This document shows, piece after piece, positions 37,655-49,770 of a DNA stretch of 64,000 bases. Under the pieces are notes generated by a model. The model was not told where the DNA came from. It saw nothing but the letters and a program-made list of their open reading frames with translations, and ran no database searches. Positions within the stretch are counted from its first letter, which is position 1; the number at the start of each line of letters is the position of its first letter. Source of the stretch: Catenulispora pinistramenti (GTDB lineage Bacteria; Actinomycetota; Actinomycetes; Streptomycetales; Catenulisporaceae); NCBI RefSeq assembly GCF_018274385.1, contig NZ_JAAFYZ010000004.1, forward strand, positions 1 to 64,000, in the 5' to 3' direction. The position numbers and the translations under genes are program-made.

Positions 37655-38575
37655 TTGAGTCTGCTCAGTGCCGAGGCTTCGGCTGCCGGCGCACCCGGAA
37701 TCCTGGTCCCCGTCGTCCTTTCCGCGGCTTTCTTGCATGCGTGCTGGAACGCGATCCTCAAGTTCGTCCCCGACAAGCTGACCGCGTCACTGCTGATGAC
37801 GGTGTCCGGCGGCGTGCTGGCTGGGCTCGGCGCGTTCGTGGTGCCGGTACCGGCTCGCGCGTCGTGGGTGCTGTTGCTGGTGTCGGCGGCGCTGCACGTC
37901 GGCTACTTCCTGATGCTGATCAAGACCTTCGAGATCGGCGACTTCAACCAGGTGTATCCGCTGGCGCGAGGGCTGTCGCCGGTGGTGGTCGCGGGCTTCG
38001 CGACACTGCTGGGCGACCCGATGTCGCGGCACCAGACCCTGGGCATCGCAGTGGTCTGCGGCGGACTGGCCACGCTGGTCTTCTCGGCCGGGCGGCCGAA
38101 ACGTACGCAGGGCAAGGCCTTGTTCTGGGCTGCGATGACCGGGCTGTCGATCGCGACCTACACGGTCACCGACGGCGTCGCGGTGCGGCATTCGGGGACC
38201 GCGGCTGGCTACACGGCGTGGATGATGCTCGCGGAGAGCACGATGATGACGGCCGCGTGCGTGACGATCATGGTGCGCCGGGGTGCGGCGGCACCCGGCG
38301 GGCAGGACGCGGGACTGCGTGCCGCGCTTCGCCAGCTGAGCCGCGGCGATGTGGTGCGCGCAGTGATCGCCGGAGCGTTGTCGCTGCTGGCTTACGGCTT
38401 GGTCCTGTGGGCCCAGACGCGCGGCGCGCTGGCGGCGGTGTCGGCACTGCGCGAGACCAGCGTGATCTTCGGCGCGGCGCTCGGGTCGGTGTTCCTGCGC
38501 GAGCCGTTCGGGCGGTATCGGATCCTCGCCGCGGTGACGATCGCCAGCGGGATCTTGATTCTTGAGGCGGCGTAA
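37655..38575 (+). CDS. EamA/DMT-family membrane transporter
   Basis: A 306-residue protein with about ten hydrophobic helices in two repeated halves, typical of EamA drug/metabolite transporters: HACWNAILKFVPDKLTASLL in the first half, YPLARGLSPVVVAGFATLLGD, and ALRETSVIFGAALGSVFLREPFG in the second. These export or import small metabolites. Here it may move the island B substrate or a toxic intermediate. The start is a TTG at 37655 behind GGGTGGGGA. It follows lacI by 35 bp and is probably cotranscribed with it. Confidence 0.8.
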   Translation: MSLLSAEASAAGAPGILVPVVLSAAFLHACWNAILKFVPDKLTASLLMTVSGGVLAGLGAFVVPVPARASWVLLLVSAALHVGYFLMLIKTFEIGDFNQVYPLARGLSPVVVAGFATLLGDPMSRHQTLGIAVVCGGLATLVFSAGRPKRTQGKALFWAAMTGLSIATYTVTDGVAVRHSGTAAGYTAWMMLAESTMMTAACVTIMVRRGAAAPGGQDAGLRAALRQLSRGDVVRAVIAGALSLLAYGLVLWAQTRGALAAVSALRETSVIFGAALGSVFLREPFGRYRILAAVTIASGILILEAA

Positions 38576-38587
38576 CGTCTTTAAGCG

Positions 38588-39204
38588 CTAGATCCGCACC
38601 GCGTCCAAAGCCGCCCGCATCCGCAGCACCCGCCGCTCCAGCCGCCCGACCGGGCCCTCGCGTCCGTTCTGGTCGATCAGCAGCGCGAGGGTGCCCTCGA
38701 TCGCGCCGAGACGGTTCGACAGTTCGTCCAGCATCCGCGGGGTGACGCCGGCTTGTTCGCGCAGCATCTCCGCCTGCTCCTTGAGCTGGCGGTTCTTGCG
38801 ATGCAGTTCCGCGAACACGCCGACCTTCGCGCGCAGGACCCAGGGGTCGAACGGCTTCGTCAGGTAGTCCGCGGCGCCGGCGGCGTAGCCGCGCAGTGTC
38901 TGGTGCGGGCCGTCGCCGGCGGCGGTCAGGAAGATGATCGGGGTGTCGCGGGAGCGTTCGCGGAGGCGGACGTGGGCCGCCACCTCGAAGCCGTCCATGC
39001 CGGGCATGCGGACGTCCAGCAGGATCACCGCGAAGTCCTCGCGCAGCACCGCTCGTAGGGCCTGTTCGCCGGAGGACGCGGTGATCAGTTCGTGGCCCAG
39101 GGATCCCAGGATCGACTCCAGCGCCAGCAGGTTCTCCGGGCGGTCGTCGACCAGCAGGATCTTGATGTCGGCGCCGGACGGGGCCGAGGCGCGGTGCGTG
39201 TCGT

Positions 39205-39208
<4 letters not shown>
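38588..39208 (-). CDS. Single-domain response regulator with C-terminal coiled coil
   Basis: A 206-residue protein. The receiver domain (about 14-135) has acidic residues in LVDDRP, phosphoacceptor Asp in ILLDVRMPGMDG, Thr in IFLTAAG and the Lys of YLTKPFDP. A coiled coil of about 45 residues follows and then a leucine-rich end, with no DNA-binding output. It should pass or bind phosphoryl signals rather than bind DNA. The GTG at 39208 overlaps the stop of the hybrid kinase (GTGA), so kinase and regulator are a translationally coupled pair. Confidence 0.9.
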
Positions 39209-42567
<3,359 letters not shown>

Positions 42568-42774
42568 CGCCGCGCCTCCTTGACGTGGGCGGCGGCCTGC
42601 ACCGGGTGCGCGACGCTGAATGGCTCCGGCGTGCTCGTGGAGTCACCCGACGTGCGGCGGCTGCCGCCCGGTGTTCTCTCGTTCTGACACAGTCTGGCAG
42701 ATCGTTCGGGCGGAAACGGATGAACCATACGATTAGCCCGCGCAGACGCCCCGGCCGGGTTAGGCTCGAAGGCG

Positions 42775-44058
42775 ATGGCCCAGCGCACCCCCCGTACGTC
42801 TCTTCCCCGAGACCGCCCCGAAGAAGCGGTCCGGCTCACCTTGCTTTCCCAAGCCGGCGAACTGCTCACCGGCACCCTGGACCGGCGCCGCCTCGCGGCC
42901 CTTGCCGCCCAGCTCATCGTGCCCAGGCTGGCCGACTGGGTGGCAATCTATCCCGCCGCGGATCACTCGAACGTGTCATCCGCATGGACGCCGGAACACA
43001 TTTGGCACCGGGAAGAGCGCAGGTTGGACGCCTTGGGCGTGGCGCTGAAGAACTGGCAGCCGCCGCTGCCCGGCGACAGTGGCAGGACTCACATCCCGGG
43101 GATCGGTCAGAACGACTGGCCGGTCCCGGTCGCCTCCCCCTACGGCCAGGCGCTGCCGATCCCGCTCACCGCGCGCGGCGTGTCACTGGGCACCCTGGTC
43201 CTGGGCGGGCCCGGCAAGGGCGGTTTCGCCGGGCCCATGCTGCCGCTGGCGGTCGAGCTGGCGGCCCGGATCGCGGCGGCGCTGGACAACGCCCGGCAGT
43301 ACGCCGAACAAGTGGAGATCATCCGAGGGCTGCAACGCTCGCTGCTGCCGCCCTCGCTGCCCACGGTGGGCGGCCTGGACATCGGCGTGGTCTACGAGGC
43401 CGCCTCCAACAGCGACGGCGTGCACGTCGGCGGCGACTTCTACGACGTGTTCCCGATCAGCCGGAAGGTCTGGGGCTTCGCGGTCGGCGACGTCTGCGGC
43501 ACCGGTCCGGAGGCCGCCGCGCTGACCGGCCTGGCCCGGCACTCGCTGCGGCTGCTGGCCCGCGAGGGCCGCTCGCCGGTCTCGGTGGTCGAGCGGCTGA
43601 ACCAGGCGGTCCTGGAAGAGGGCGAACTCGCCGGCGACGCCGGGCGGTTCATCACCCTGCTGTACGGCGAGGTCGAACCCCGGCCCGACGGCTCGGCGCA
43701 GCTGGTGATGGTCTGCGCCGGCCACCCGCTGCCGCTGATCCTGCGCCAGGACGGCAGCGTCCGCGCCGCCGCGAACCCGCAGCCGCTGCTCGGCGTCCTG
43801 CCGGATCCGACGCTGTACGCCGAGGACGTGGAACTCGGCGTCGGCGAGGTGCTGCTGGTCTACACCGACGGCGCCAGCGAGCGCCGCAACGGCCGGCAGA
43901 TGCTGGGCGACGAGGGCGTGGCCGCGGCGCTGTCCGGCTGCTCGGGGATGACCGCGCCGGGGGTGGTGGCGCGGGTGCGGCAGGCGGTCGTGGACTTCGG
44001 GGACTCCGGGACGCGGGACGACCTGGCGCTGTTGGCCCTGCGGGCTTACAAGGGCTGA
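42775..44058 (+). CDS. GAF-like/PP2C (SpoIIE-type) phosphatase
   Basis: A 427-residue protein. A poorly conserved GAF-like sensor (about 20-185) precedes a SpoIIE/RsbU PP2C domain (about 195-427) with VGGDFYDVF, GDVCGTGPEAA, LLVYTDGASERRN and GTRDDLALLAL, so the metal site is complete. It should dephosphorylate an anti-anti-sigma factor. It is divergent from the hybrid kinase gene, 207 bp apart. No STAS or anti-sigma partner is adjacent, and it lacks the C-terminal ATPase found in the first phosphatase of this window. The start ATG follows GAAGG. Confidence 0.88.
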   Translation: MAQRTPRTSLPRDRPEEAVRLTLLSQAGELLTGTLDRRRLAALAAQLIVPRLADWVAIYPAADHSNVSSAWTPEHIWHREERRLDALGVALKNWQPPLPGDSGRTHIPGIGQNDWPVPVASPYGQALPIPLTARGVSLGTLVLGGPGKGGFAGPMLPLAVELAARIAAALDNARQYAEQVEIIRGLQRSLLPPSLPTVGGLDIGVVYEAASNSDGVHVGGDFYDVFPISRKVWGFAVGDVCGTGPEAAALTGLARHSLRLLAREGRSPVSVVERLNQAVLEEGELAGDAGRFITLLYGEVEPRPDGSAQLVMVCAGHPLPLILRQDGSVRAAANPQPLLGVLPDPTLYAEDVELGVGEVLLVYTDGASERRNGRQMLGDEGVAAALSGCSGMTAPGVVARVRQAVVDFGDSGTRDDLALLALRAYKG

Positions 44059-44125
44059 GGGAGCAAGGGCTGGCAAGAGCTAGCAAGGGCTGAGGAAGCA
44101 AGCGATTCGGCCCGGACACACAGGT

Positions 44126-44159
44126 GCGGTCCCGAGCCGGGGGGAACGTTCGGGACCGC
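44126..44159. terminator. Bidirectional terminator hairpin
   Basis: GCGGTCCCGA and TCGGGACCGC are perfectly complementary across a 14-base loop. They lie between the convergent PP2C gene and the single-TM gene of the first sigma module. Confidence 0.6.
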
Positions 44160-44213
44160 TGCCGGCCTGAGCCGGCTATCTATAGGACGCCTGCGAGCCA
44201 CGGTTGGGTTGTG

Positions 44214-45218
44214 TTACGACAGGCCCTTGACATCCGGACCGCTCAGGGCGGCGGCGAGGGCGGCGGCGGTCCACGGGACCGGCTTCAGCGCGGCGCCGGC
44301 GGTGTAATCCGGCCCCTTCGGCAGGCTCAGCATCGGTACCGGCTCGCCGTGGTCGTAGACGATGGCCGGGGCGGCGGCGATGACCACTGTCGAACCGTTG
44401 GGGAAGGTCCGGGCGGCCACCGTCATCGACTCGGCGCCGGCATCCAGCGAGTGCGTGGTGTCGATGAACGAACCGTCGCTCTGGCGCTGCTTCTCACAGG
44501 GCGACCAGTTCTTCGGGGCGCCGTCGGGCGACGTCTCGAACAGCCCGCCGCCCAGGCCGCACGGCGCGGTCGATGCCGGAGTGTCGGGCCCGACCTGCGG
44601 ATCCAGCAGCTTGATGGTCACCAACCCTACGGGTTTCGACGGGTCGGAACCGTGTCCGTCCAGGGATGGCTTGGTGACGCCCTGCGGAACCCAGTAACCG
44701 GTGCCGCCGATCTCCACGGCGTGCACGCCGGCCGGCAGCGTTCCGACGTCGAAGGGACCGGTGCCGCCCTCGGCCTGGATCCGGGCCCGGGTCGGATCCA
44801 GACCGAGCAGGATGTGGTCGATCGTGGTGGCGGCGGCTGCCGGGTACATCTGGGTGTGGGTCCGGCTGGCACCGGTGCTGTATGTCCGCGACAGGGTGAG
44901 GTACGTGGTGAGGTTCGCGTGCGTCGAGGACGGGTCGCCGGACGCCGACGAGACGGCTTCTGCGCCGCCGCCCGACCCGCCGCCGAGGGTGGTGAAAGCC
45001 GTCGCCGAGATCCCCACGATCGCTGCCGCGGCCAGGGTGCCGCTCAGTCGGAGCCGCGTCCGTCGGCTGGCGCTCACGCCTGCCGCCGCCACGGCGTCGG
45101 GGACCCAGTGTGGTTCCTGCTGACCGGTCCGCACACGGTCGAAGACACCGCGGGCCCAGTCGTCTTCTTGGATTTCGAGATCTGTCACGGGATCGTCCCT
45201 CATATCGAGATCAGGCAT
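44214..45218 (-). CDS. Single-TM regulatory protein of SigE-type sigma module 1
   Basis: A 334-residue protein. About 57 charged cytoplasmic residues precede one transmembrane helix (about 58-80, LRLSGTLAAAAIVGISATAF), followed by an extracytoplasmic Ser/Thr/Gly-rich linker and a beta-rich domain with an odd number of cysteines. It follows the sigma gene by 7 bp and so should regulate it, but it has no zinc-anti-sigma HxxxCxxC motif. Two ATGs five codons apart come from a 15-bp tandem duplication, and the upstream one is listed. The exact family is not recognised. Confidence 0.7.
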   Translation of the reverse strand: MPDLDMRDDPVTDLEIQEDDWARGVFDRVRTGQQEPHWVPDAVAAAGVSASRRTRLRLSGTLAAAAIVGISATAFTTLGGGSGGGAEAVSSASGDPSSTHANLTTYLTLSRTYSTGASRTHTQMYPAAAATTIDHILLGLDPTRARIQAEGGTGPFDVGTLPAGVHAVEIGGTGYWVPQGVTKPSLDGHGSDPSKPVGLVTIKLLDPQVGPDTPASTAPCGLGGGLFETSPDGAPKNWSPCEKQRQSDGSFIDTTHSLDAGAESMTVAARTFPNGSTVVIAAAPAIVYDHGEPVPMLSLPKGPDYTAGAALKPVPWTAAALAAALSGPDVKGLS

Positions 45219-45230
45219 ATCGAGATCAGT
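45201..45230. repeat. 15-bp tandem duplication at the sigma/TM-protein junction
   Basis: CATATCGAGATCAGG (45201-45215) and CATATCGAGATCAGT (45216-45230) differ only in the last base. Each holds an ATG on the minus strand, and the second also holds the TGA of the sigma gene. Confidence 0.85.
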
Positions 45231-45738
45231 GTTCTGCCGGCGCGGGCTCGAAGACCGTGCCGGCCAGGAGCGGGCGCAGTGCGGCGAGTCCCTTGGCGGC
45301 CTGGCTCTTGACGGTGCCCGCGGCGCACCCCAAGATCCCGGCCGTCTCCTGCACGCTCAGGTCCTCCCAGTAACGCAGGACCAGGACCGCACGCTGCCGG
45401 GGCGGGATCCGGCGCAGCGCCGCGACCAGCACGTCGCGGTCCTCGCTGGGCTCGGTGCCCGGCGCCTGGAGATCCGGCAGGTACTCGGCCGGGGTCTCCC
45501 GCCGCCACTTCAGGCGGCGGGTGTCGAGGTAGGCGTGAAAGAGCGTCGTGCGCAGGTAGGCGTCGAAGGAGTCCTGGCGCCGGATCCGGCGCCAGTGCAG
45601 ATGGACCTTGACGAACACGGTCTGGACCAGGTCCTCTGCCAGGTGCCAGTCTCCGGACATCAAGTAGGCGGTGCGCCGGAGCGCGCCGCCTTTGGCGGCG
45701 ACGAGTTCGGCGAACTCCGCCTCGTAGGACTTGTCCAT
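45226..45738 (-). CDS. RNA polymerase sigma factor, SigE (ECF) family, module 1
   Basis: A 170-residue sigma factor. Region 2 has ALRRTAYLMSGDWHLAEDLVQTVFVKVHLHW (about 19-49), and region 4 has LRRIPPRQRAVLVLRYWEDLSVQETAGILGCAAGTVKSQAAKGL (about 108-151), the order of actinobacterial SigE-family ECF factors. It directs polymerase to a dedicated promoter set. The ATG follows GAGGTGGGG. A single-TM protein downstream probably holds it inactive until a surface signal. The CFA synthase gene starts the same strand run upstream. Confidence 0.9.
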   Translation of the reverse strand: MDKSYEAEFAELVAAKGGALRRTAYLMSGDWHLAEDLVQTVFVKVHLHWRRIRRQDSFDAYLRTTLFHAYLDTRRLKWRRETPAEYLPDLQAPGTEPSEDRDVLVAALRRIPPRQRAVLVLRYWEDLSVQETAGILGCAAGTVKSQAAKGLAALRPLLAGTVFEPAPAEH

Positions 45739-45807
45739 CCCCCACCTCTTCCTGTACCTGCGCTGGCAGGAGTTATACGGAAGTCGGGGGCGGTTGGGTT
45801 GCCCGGC

Positions 45808-47079
45808 TCAGCGCCTGGTGTAGGCCAGCTGCGAGACCCCGATGTAGCCCGAGGCGAATCCGGCCTCGCAGTAGGCCAGGTAGAACCGCCAGGTCCGGCG
45901 GAACACCTCGTCGAAGCCGAGCGCGGCGACCCGCGGCCACTGCTCCTCGAACCGGTGCCGCCACGCGCGCAGGGTGCGGGCGTAGTCGAGGCCGAAGTCG
46001 CGGCGGGCGGCCAGCCGCAGGCCCGCGGTGCCGGCGGCGTAGTCGAGTTCGGGGATCGACGGGATCAGGCCGCCGGGGAAGATGTACTTGTGGATCCAGG
46101 AGTACGAGTCCTGGGTGGCGAGCATCCGGTGGTGCGCCATGGTGATGGCCTGGATCGCGACCCGGCCGCCGGGGGCCAGATTGCGCTCGATGGCCTGGAA
46201 GTAGTCCGGCAGATACCGGCGGCCGACCGCCTCGATCATCTCCACCGAGACCACTGCGTCGAACATTTGTTCCTCGGCTACCTCGCGGTAGTCGGCCAGG
46301 CGCACCTCGATCCGGTCGGACAGGCCGGCCGCGGCGATGCGCCTGCGGGCCAGTTCCCGCTGTTCCTCCGAAAGGGTCACGGTCAGCACCGTGGCACCGC
46401 GCTCGCCGGCCGCCTTGATCGCCAGCGAACCCCAGCCGGAGCCGATCTCCAGCACCCGCGTGCCCTTGCGGACCCCGGCCGCGTCCAGCATCGCGTCGAT
46501 CTTGCGGAGCTGGGCGGCGTGCAGGTCGCCGGGGCCGTCGGCGTCCGCGACCGGGTCGAACAGCGCCGAGGAGTAGGTCATCGAGGGGTCGAGGAAGGCC
46601 TCGAACATTTCGTTGGACAGGTCGTAGTGCGCGTGCGCGTTGTGCCGCGCCCCGTGCTCGTCGCCGTCGTGCTCGCGCGGGACGTGGTCGGCCGCCAGCC
46701 CGCGCAGCTTCTGCAGCGGCCTGGGGATCAGGCCCTCCAGCCGGGAGGCCAGCTCGGTCAGCAGCGCTACCAGCTCGTCGCCGGTGGCGGTGTCCCAGGC
46801 GCCGGTCTGATACGCCTCGCCGAAGCCGATCAGGCCGTCGGCGCCCAGCCGGTTCAGGAACTCCTTCGGCCGCCGGACGCGCAGCACGGGGCCGCCGCCT
46901 CCGGGCACCCCGGCGCCGGCCAGGGCCAGCCCGTTCGGGGCGACCACGGTCACCGGGATTTCCTTCAGTGCGTGAGTGAAAAGTCGGCGCGCTATGCGCG
47001 CCCGGACCGGACGGTCCGGGACCCGGGCCAGGTCCGGCCAGCGGGCGGTGTCGATCAGCGGGATCGGCGGGTGCGTCAT
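45808..47079 (-). CDS. Cyclopropane-fatty-acyl-phospholipid synthase family methyltransferase
   Basis: A 423-residue SAM-dependent enzyme. The characteristic HYDLSNEMFEAFLDPSMTYSSALF (about 148-171), the SAM site VLEIGSGWGSLAIKAAGERGA and SVEMIEAVGRRYL are those of CFA synthases and related fatty-acid C-methyltransferases. The N-terminal 90 residues match the lipid-binding part. It would add a methylene or methyl group to unsaturated acyl chains of membrane lipids under stress. It sits between the sigma module and the hydrolase. The start ATG at 47079 is free of competing upstream starts. Confidence 0.9.
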   Translation of the reverse strand: MTHPPIPLIDTARWPDLARVPDRPVRARIARRLFTHALKEIPVTVVAPNGLALAGAGVPGGGGPVLRVRRPKEFLNRLGADGLIGFGEAYQTGAWDTATGDELVALLTELASRLEGLIPRPLQKLRGLAADHVPREHDGDEHGARHNAHAHYDLSNEMFEAFLDPSMTYSSALFDPVADADGPGDLHAAQLRKIDAMLDAAGVRKGTRVLEIGSGWGSLAIKAAGERGATVLTVTLSEEQRELARRRIAAAGLSDRIEVRLADYREVAEEQMFDAVVSVEMIEAVGRRYLPDYFQAIERNLAPGGRVAIQAITMAHHRMLATQDSYSWIHKYIFPGGLIPSIPELDYAAGTAGLRLAARRDFGLDYARTLRAWRHRFEEQWPRVAALGFDEVFRRTWRFYLAYCEAGFASGYIGVSQLAYTRR

Positions 47080-47144
47080 GGTTCTCGCTCCGAGATGGTG
47101 ATCTGTCTCTGAACGCCTTCAGTAACGTAACACGCTCTTGATCG

Positions 47145-47909
47145 TTAAGCGCGGACTCGCCCGGCGGGGGTCAGGACCCGTTGTAAGCCCTCGGGCGCGG
47201 CCGCTTGGAAGGCCTCGGCGATCACCTCGGCGTAGCGGGGCGGCCGGGCTCCGGCCTCGTCCGCGGCGCCGTTCTGATCGAGGAGACACGTATAACTGAA
47301 TGCCAGGACCAGCCGATTCCAATCCCGGGCGCGGGAAAGAAGTGTGTGGCCCGAGCCCGGCAGGACGATCCGCGCCACGTCGTGGCCCTCGGCCCGGGCG
47401 CGCGCGGCGTACTCGAAGGACGAGCGCGGCGACGTGACGTGATCGCGGGTTCCGTGCGCGAGCAGCAGACGCCGCCCGGCCAGCTGCCCGGTGGGCTCCT
47501 CTGCCGGCAGCCAGGGCGCCAGCCCCAGCACGCCGACCACGCCGGGCGCGTCCGCGGCGTTCACCACGGCCCGGCCGCCGAGCGAGTGCCCGGCCAGTAC
47601 CAACGGCACGTCGCCGTACCGCTCGGCCAACCGCGTGACGGCCCATCGCACATCCGGCACCGGAGCGCTCTCGGCCCCGTTCCACCCCTGATACCGGAAG
47701 CACATCGTGTGCACCGCGACCCCGCGCCCGGCCAGCACCGGGGCCACGGCGCGCGCGATCATCCGCACCCGGGTCACCGGCCCGCCCCGCCGCCGCGGCG
47801 CCTGGTGCGAAAGCTCTTTGCCGCCGTGCGTCAACAGCAGGACGCCGACCACCTTGTCCGGGAGCTGATGGACCGGCGGGTCGAGGCGGGGTTCGGATTC
47901 CCTGCTCAC
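47145..47909 (-). CDS. Alpha/beta hydrolase (dienelactone-hydrolase-like)
   Basis: A 254-residue cytoplasmic hydrolase. The oxyanion region is VGVLLLTHGGKE, the nucleophile elbow GHSLGGRA, an Asp is likely in LLAHGTRDHVTSP and the catalytic His is in VLPGSGHTLLSRARDWN. The fold and order are those of dienelactone-hydrolase-type alpha/beta hydrolases; the substrate is unknown. It starts at a GTG at 47909, 202 bp downstream of the NADH dehydrogenase stop, and a strong terminator separates the two. Confidence 0.82.
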   Translation of the reverse strand: MSRESEPRLDPPVHQLPDKVVGVLLLTHGGKELSHQAPRRRGGPVTRVRMIARAVAPVLAGRGVAVHTMCFRYQGWNGAESAPVPDVRWAVTRLAERYGDVPLVLAGHSLGGRAVVNAADAPGVVGVLGLAPWLPAEEPTGQLAGRRLLLAHGTRDHVTSPRSSFEYAARARAEGHDVARIVLPGSGHTLLSRARDWNRLVLAFSYTCLLDQNGAADEAGARPPRYAEVIAEAFQAAAPEGLQRVLTPAGRVRA

Positions 47910-48056
47910 GGGAGCGAGGGTACCGCTGAAAGGTTCGCGTTGCTAAGCATCATCTCAACGGGCGGGTGAACGAGGGCCGTCGGTGCGGGGCTGATACCCG
48001 CGCTGTCGGCTGATCCGATCGAAGCACGGCGACACTCCCGCGAGCGAAAACCCCGA

Positions 48057-48086
48057 AGCCCGTCGGAGCCGAAGCTCCGACGGGCT
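48057..48086 (-). terminator. Intrinsic terminator after the NADH dehydrogenase gene
   Basis: AGCCCGTCGGAGC and its exact complement flank a four-base loop. Read on the minus strand the loop is TTCG closed by C-G (the extra-stable UUCG tetraloop), followed by TCGGGGTTTT. Confidence 0.85.
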
Positions 48087-48111
48087 CCGAACCGGGACCG
48101 GGCGGTCGACC

Positions 48112-49449
48112 TCACGCTGCCTTGCGCTGGTCTCCCGCGGCCTCGGCGAACTCGTCGCGCGGGCGCTCGATGGAGCCCAGGCCGACGGCCTCGCGGCGGA
48201 AGAACAGGGCCAGCGTCCAGTCGGCGATGACGCGGATCTTGCGGTTGAAGGTGGGGACCCGGCTCATGTGGTACGTGCGGTGCATGAACCAGGCCGGCCA
48301 GCCGCGCAGCCGGATGTTGTAGACGTCGGCGACGCCCTTGTGCAGGCCGAGGGAGGCCACCGAGCCGACGTGCTTGTGCTTGTACTCGCGGGGCTCGAAG
48401 CCGCGGACGGCCGCCACCACGTTGTCCGCCAGCTGCTTGGCCTGCCGGACCGCGTGCTGCGCCGACGGGGAGCACCACTTGCCGGGGTTGGCCAGGTCCG
48501 GGACCTGCGCGCCGTCGCCGGCCGCCCAGACGTTGGTGAAGCCCTCGACCAGCAGGGTCGGGTCGGCCTTGACGTGGCCGCGCTCGCCCAGCGGGACGCC
48601 GAACTTCTGCACCACCGGGTTCGGCTTGACGCCGGCGGTCCACACGATCGTGGAGGCCACCATCTTGGTGCCGTCCGACAGCTGCACCCGGCGGTTGACG
48701 CAGGACTCCAGGAAGGTGTTCAGCTTGACCTGGATTCCGCGCTTCTCCAGCTCGTGCACGGTGTACTCGCCGAGCGCCGGCCGCACCTCGGGCAGGATGC
48801 GCCCGGAGCCCTCGACCATCACCCAGCGCATGTCCTCCGGCTGGATGTTGGGGTAGATCTTGCAGGCGTCGCGGGCCATGTCCTCCAGCTCGGCGATGGC
48901 CTCGATGCCGGCGAAGCCGCCGCCGATGAAGACGAAGGTGAGCGCGCGGCGGCGGATCTTCTCGTCCTTGGTGGTGGCCGCGATGTCCATCTGGCCCAGG
49001 ACGTGGTTGCGCAGCGCTATGGCCTCTTCGATCTGCTTGAAGCCGATGCCGTTCTCGGCCAGCCCGGGGATCGGCAGGGTGCGCGCGATCGAGCCGACCG
49101 CGATCACCACCTGGTCGAACTCCAGCTCGTAGGGGTCGCCGGCGATCGGCTCGATCGAGGCCACCTTGCGCTCGTGGTCGATGTCGGTGACCCGGGCGGT
49201 GAGCACCTCGGCGCGCTTGAGCACCGAGCGCAGCGGCACCACGACGTGCCGCGGGGACAGGGAGCCGGCCGCCGCTTCGGGCAGGAACGGCTGGTAGGTC
49301 ATGTACGAACGCGGGTCGACGACCGTGACCAGCGCTTCGTCCTTGCCGAGCTTCTTGAGAATGCGGTGCGCCGTGTACATCCCGACGTACCCGCCGCCAA
49401 CGATCAGAATCCGAGGGATCGCCTTGCCGTTCCCGCTCGCCTTGCCCAC
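48112..49449 (-). CDS. ndh: Type II NADH dehydrogenase
   Basis: A 445-residue non-proton-pumping NADH:quinone oxidoreductase. FAD binding is in ILIVGGGYVGMYTA (about 14-27), NAD binding in FVFIGGGFAGIEAIAELEDMA (about 165-185), a second FAD block is WAAGDGAQVPD, and the quinone/membrane part holds RLRGWPAWFMHRTYHMSRVP. It passes electrons from NADH to menaquinone at the inner membrane face. It begins at a GTG (49449) with GGAGG 11 bp ahead. A Rex-like palindrome (49624) upstream suggests redox control. A terminator closes the gene. Confidence 0.92.
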   Translation of the reverse strand: MGKASGNGKAIPRILIVGGGYVGMYTAHRILKKLGKDEALVTVVDPRSYMTYQPFLPEAAAGSLSPRHVVVPLRSVLKRAEVLTARVTDIDHERKVASIEPIAGDPYELEFDQVVIAVGSIARTLPIPGLAENGIGFKQIEEAIALRNHVLGQMDIAATTKDEKIRRRALTFVFIGGGFAGIEAIAELEDMARDACKIYPNIQPEDMRWVMVEGSGRILPEVRPALGEYTVHELEKRGIQVKLNTFLESCVNRRVQLSDGTKMVASTIVWTAGVKPNPVVQKFGVPLGERGHVKADPTLLVEGFTNVWAAGDGAQVPDLANPGKWCSPSAQHAVRQAKQLADNVVAAVRGFEPREYKHKHVGSVASLGLHKGVADVYNIRLRGWPAWFMHRTYHMSRVPTFNRKIRVIADWTLALFFRREAVGLGSIERPRDEFAEAAGDQRKAA

Positions 49450-49623
49450 TTTGATGCTCGCCTCCGCCGCCTAGTCCAAGGCCGCCGTCTCGACGCTCGA
49501 TCTTCTTACTTTTCAAGCGTAGAGACGTTCAGAGCGTGCCCGGTGCGACGTGTGTTAACGGCAGATGTCGGCGGGAAGATTTGGGCGCATTTGGCGCCAG
49601 ATGTGCCGGTGACGCTGGTCACA

Positions 49624-49641
49624 TTGTGAGGAACATTACAG
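49624..49641. promoter_or_regulatory. Rex-like dyad upstream of ndh
   Basis: TTGTGAGGAACATTACAG matches 10 of 14 fixed bases of the Rex operator form I recall for Streptomyces, and shares its left half with the site at 12416. It is about 175 bp upstream of the ndh start. Confidence 0.35.
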
Positions 49642-49674
49642 CTGCTCAGACACAGTGTCAGGTACTGAGACACA

Positions 49675-49722
49675 TTCGACGTCGCGTAGAAGAATGCGTT
49701 CGACGAAGTGTAGAAGAAAACG
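49675..49722. repeat. 24-bp imperfect tandem repeat
   Basis: Two adjacent units starting TTCGACG and sharing GTAGAAGAA (49675-49698, 49699-49722) match at 19 of 24 positions. They lie between the ndh promoter and the upstream gene's terminator. Confidence 0.5.
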
Positions 49723-49748
49723 CCGCCCGGGTAATACGAGCGGCGTTT
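49718..49748 (-). terminator. Terminator after the single-TM gene of module 2
   Basis: AAACGCCGC and GCGGCGTTT pair around a 13-base loop. On the minus strand the stem is followed by TCTTCT, 22 bp past the stop. Confidence 0.6.
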
Positions 49749-49770
49749 CCCGTTGGTTCCCGCCCCGGGC

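Larger units (their letters stand above)
49450..49770. other. 321-bp gap: ndh promoter region, tandem repeat and a terminator
   Basis: No gene is visible. The gap holds a Rex-like dyad (49624-49641), the palindrome GACACAGTGTC (49649-49659), two directly tandem 24-bp repeats (49675-49722) and the terminator of the preceding minus-strand gene (49718-49748). Confidence 0.55.
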
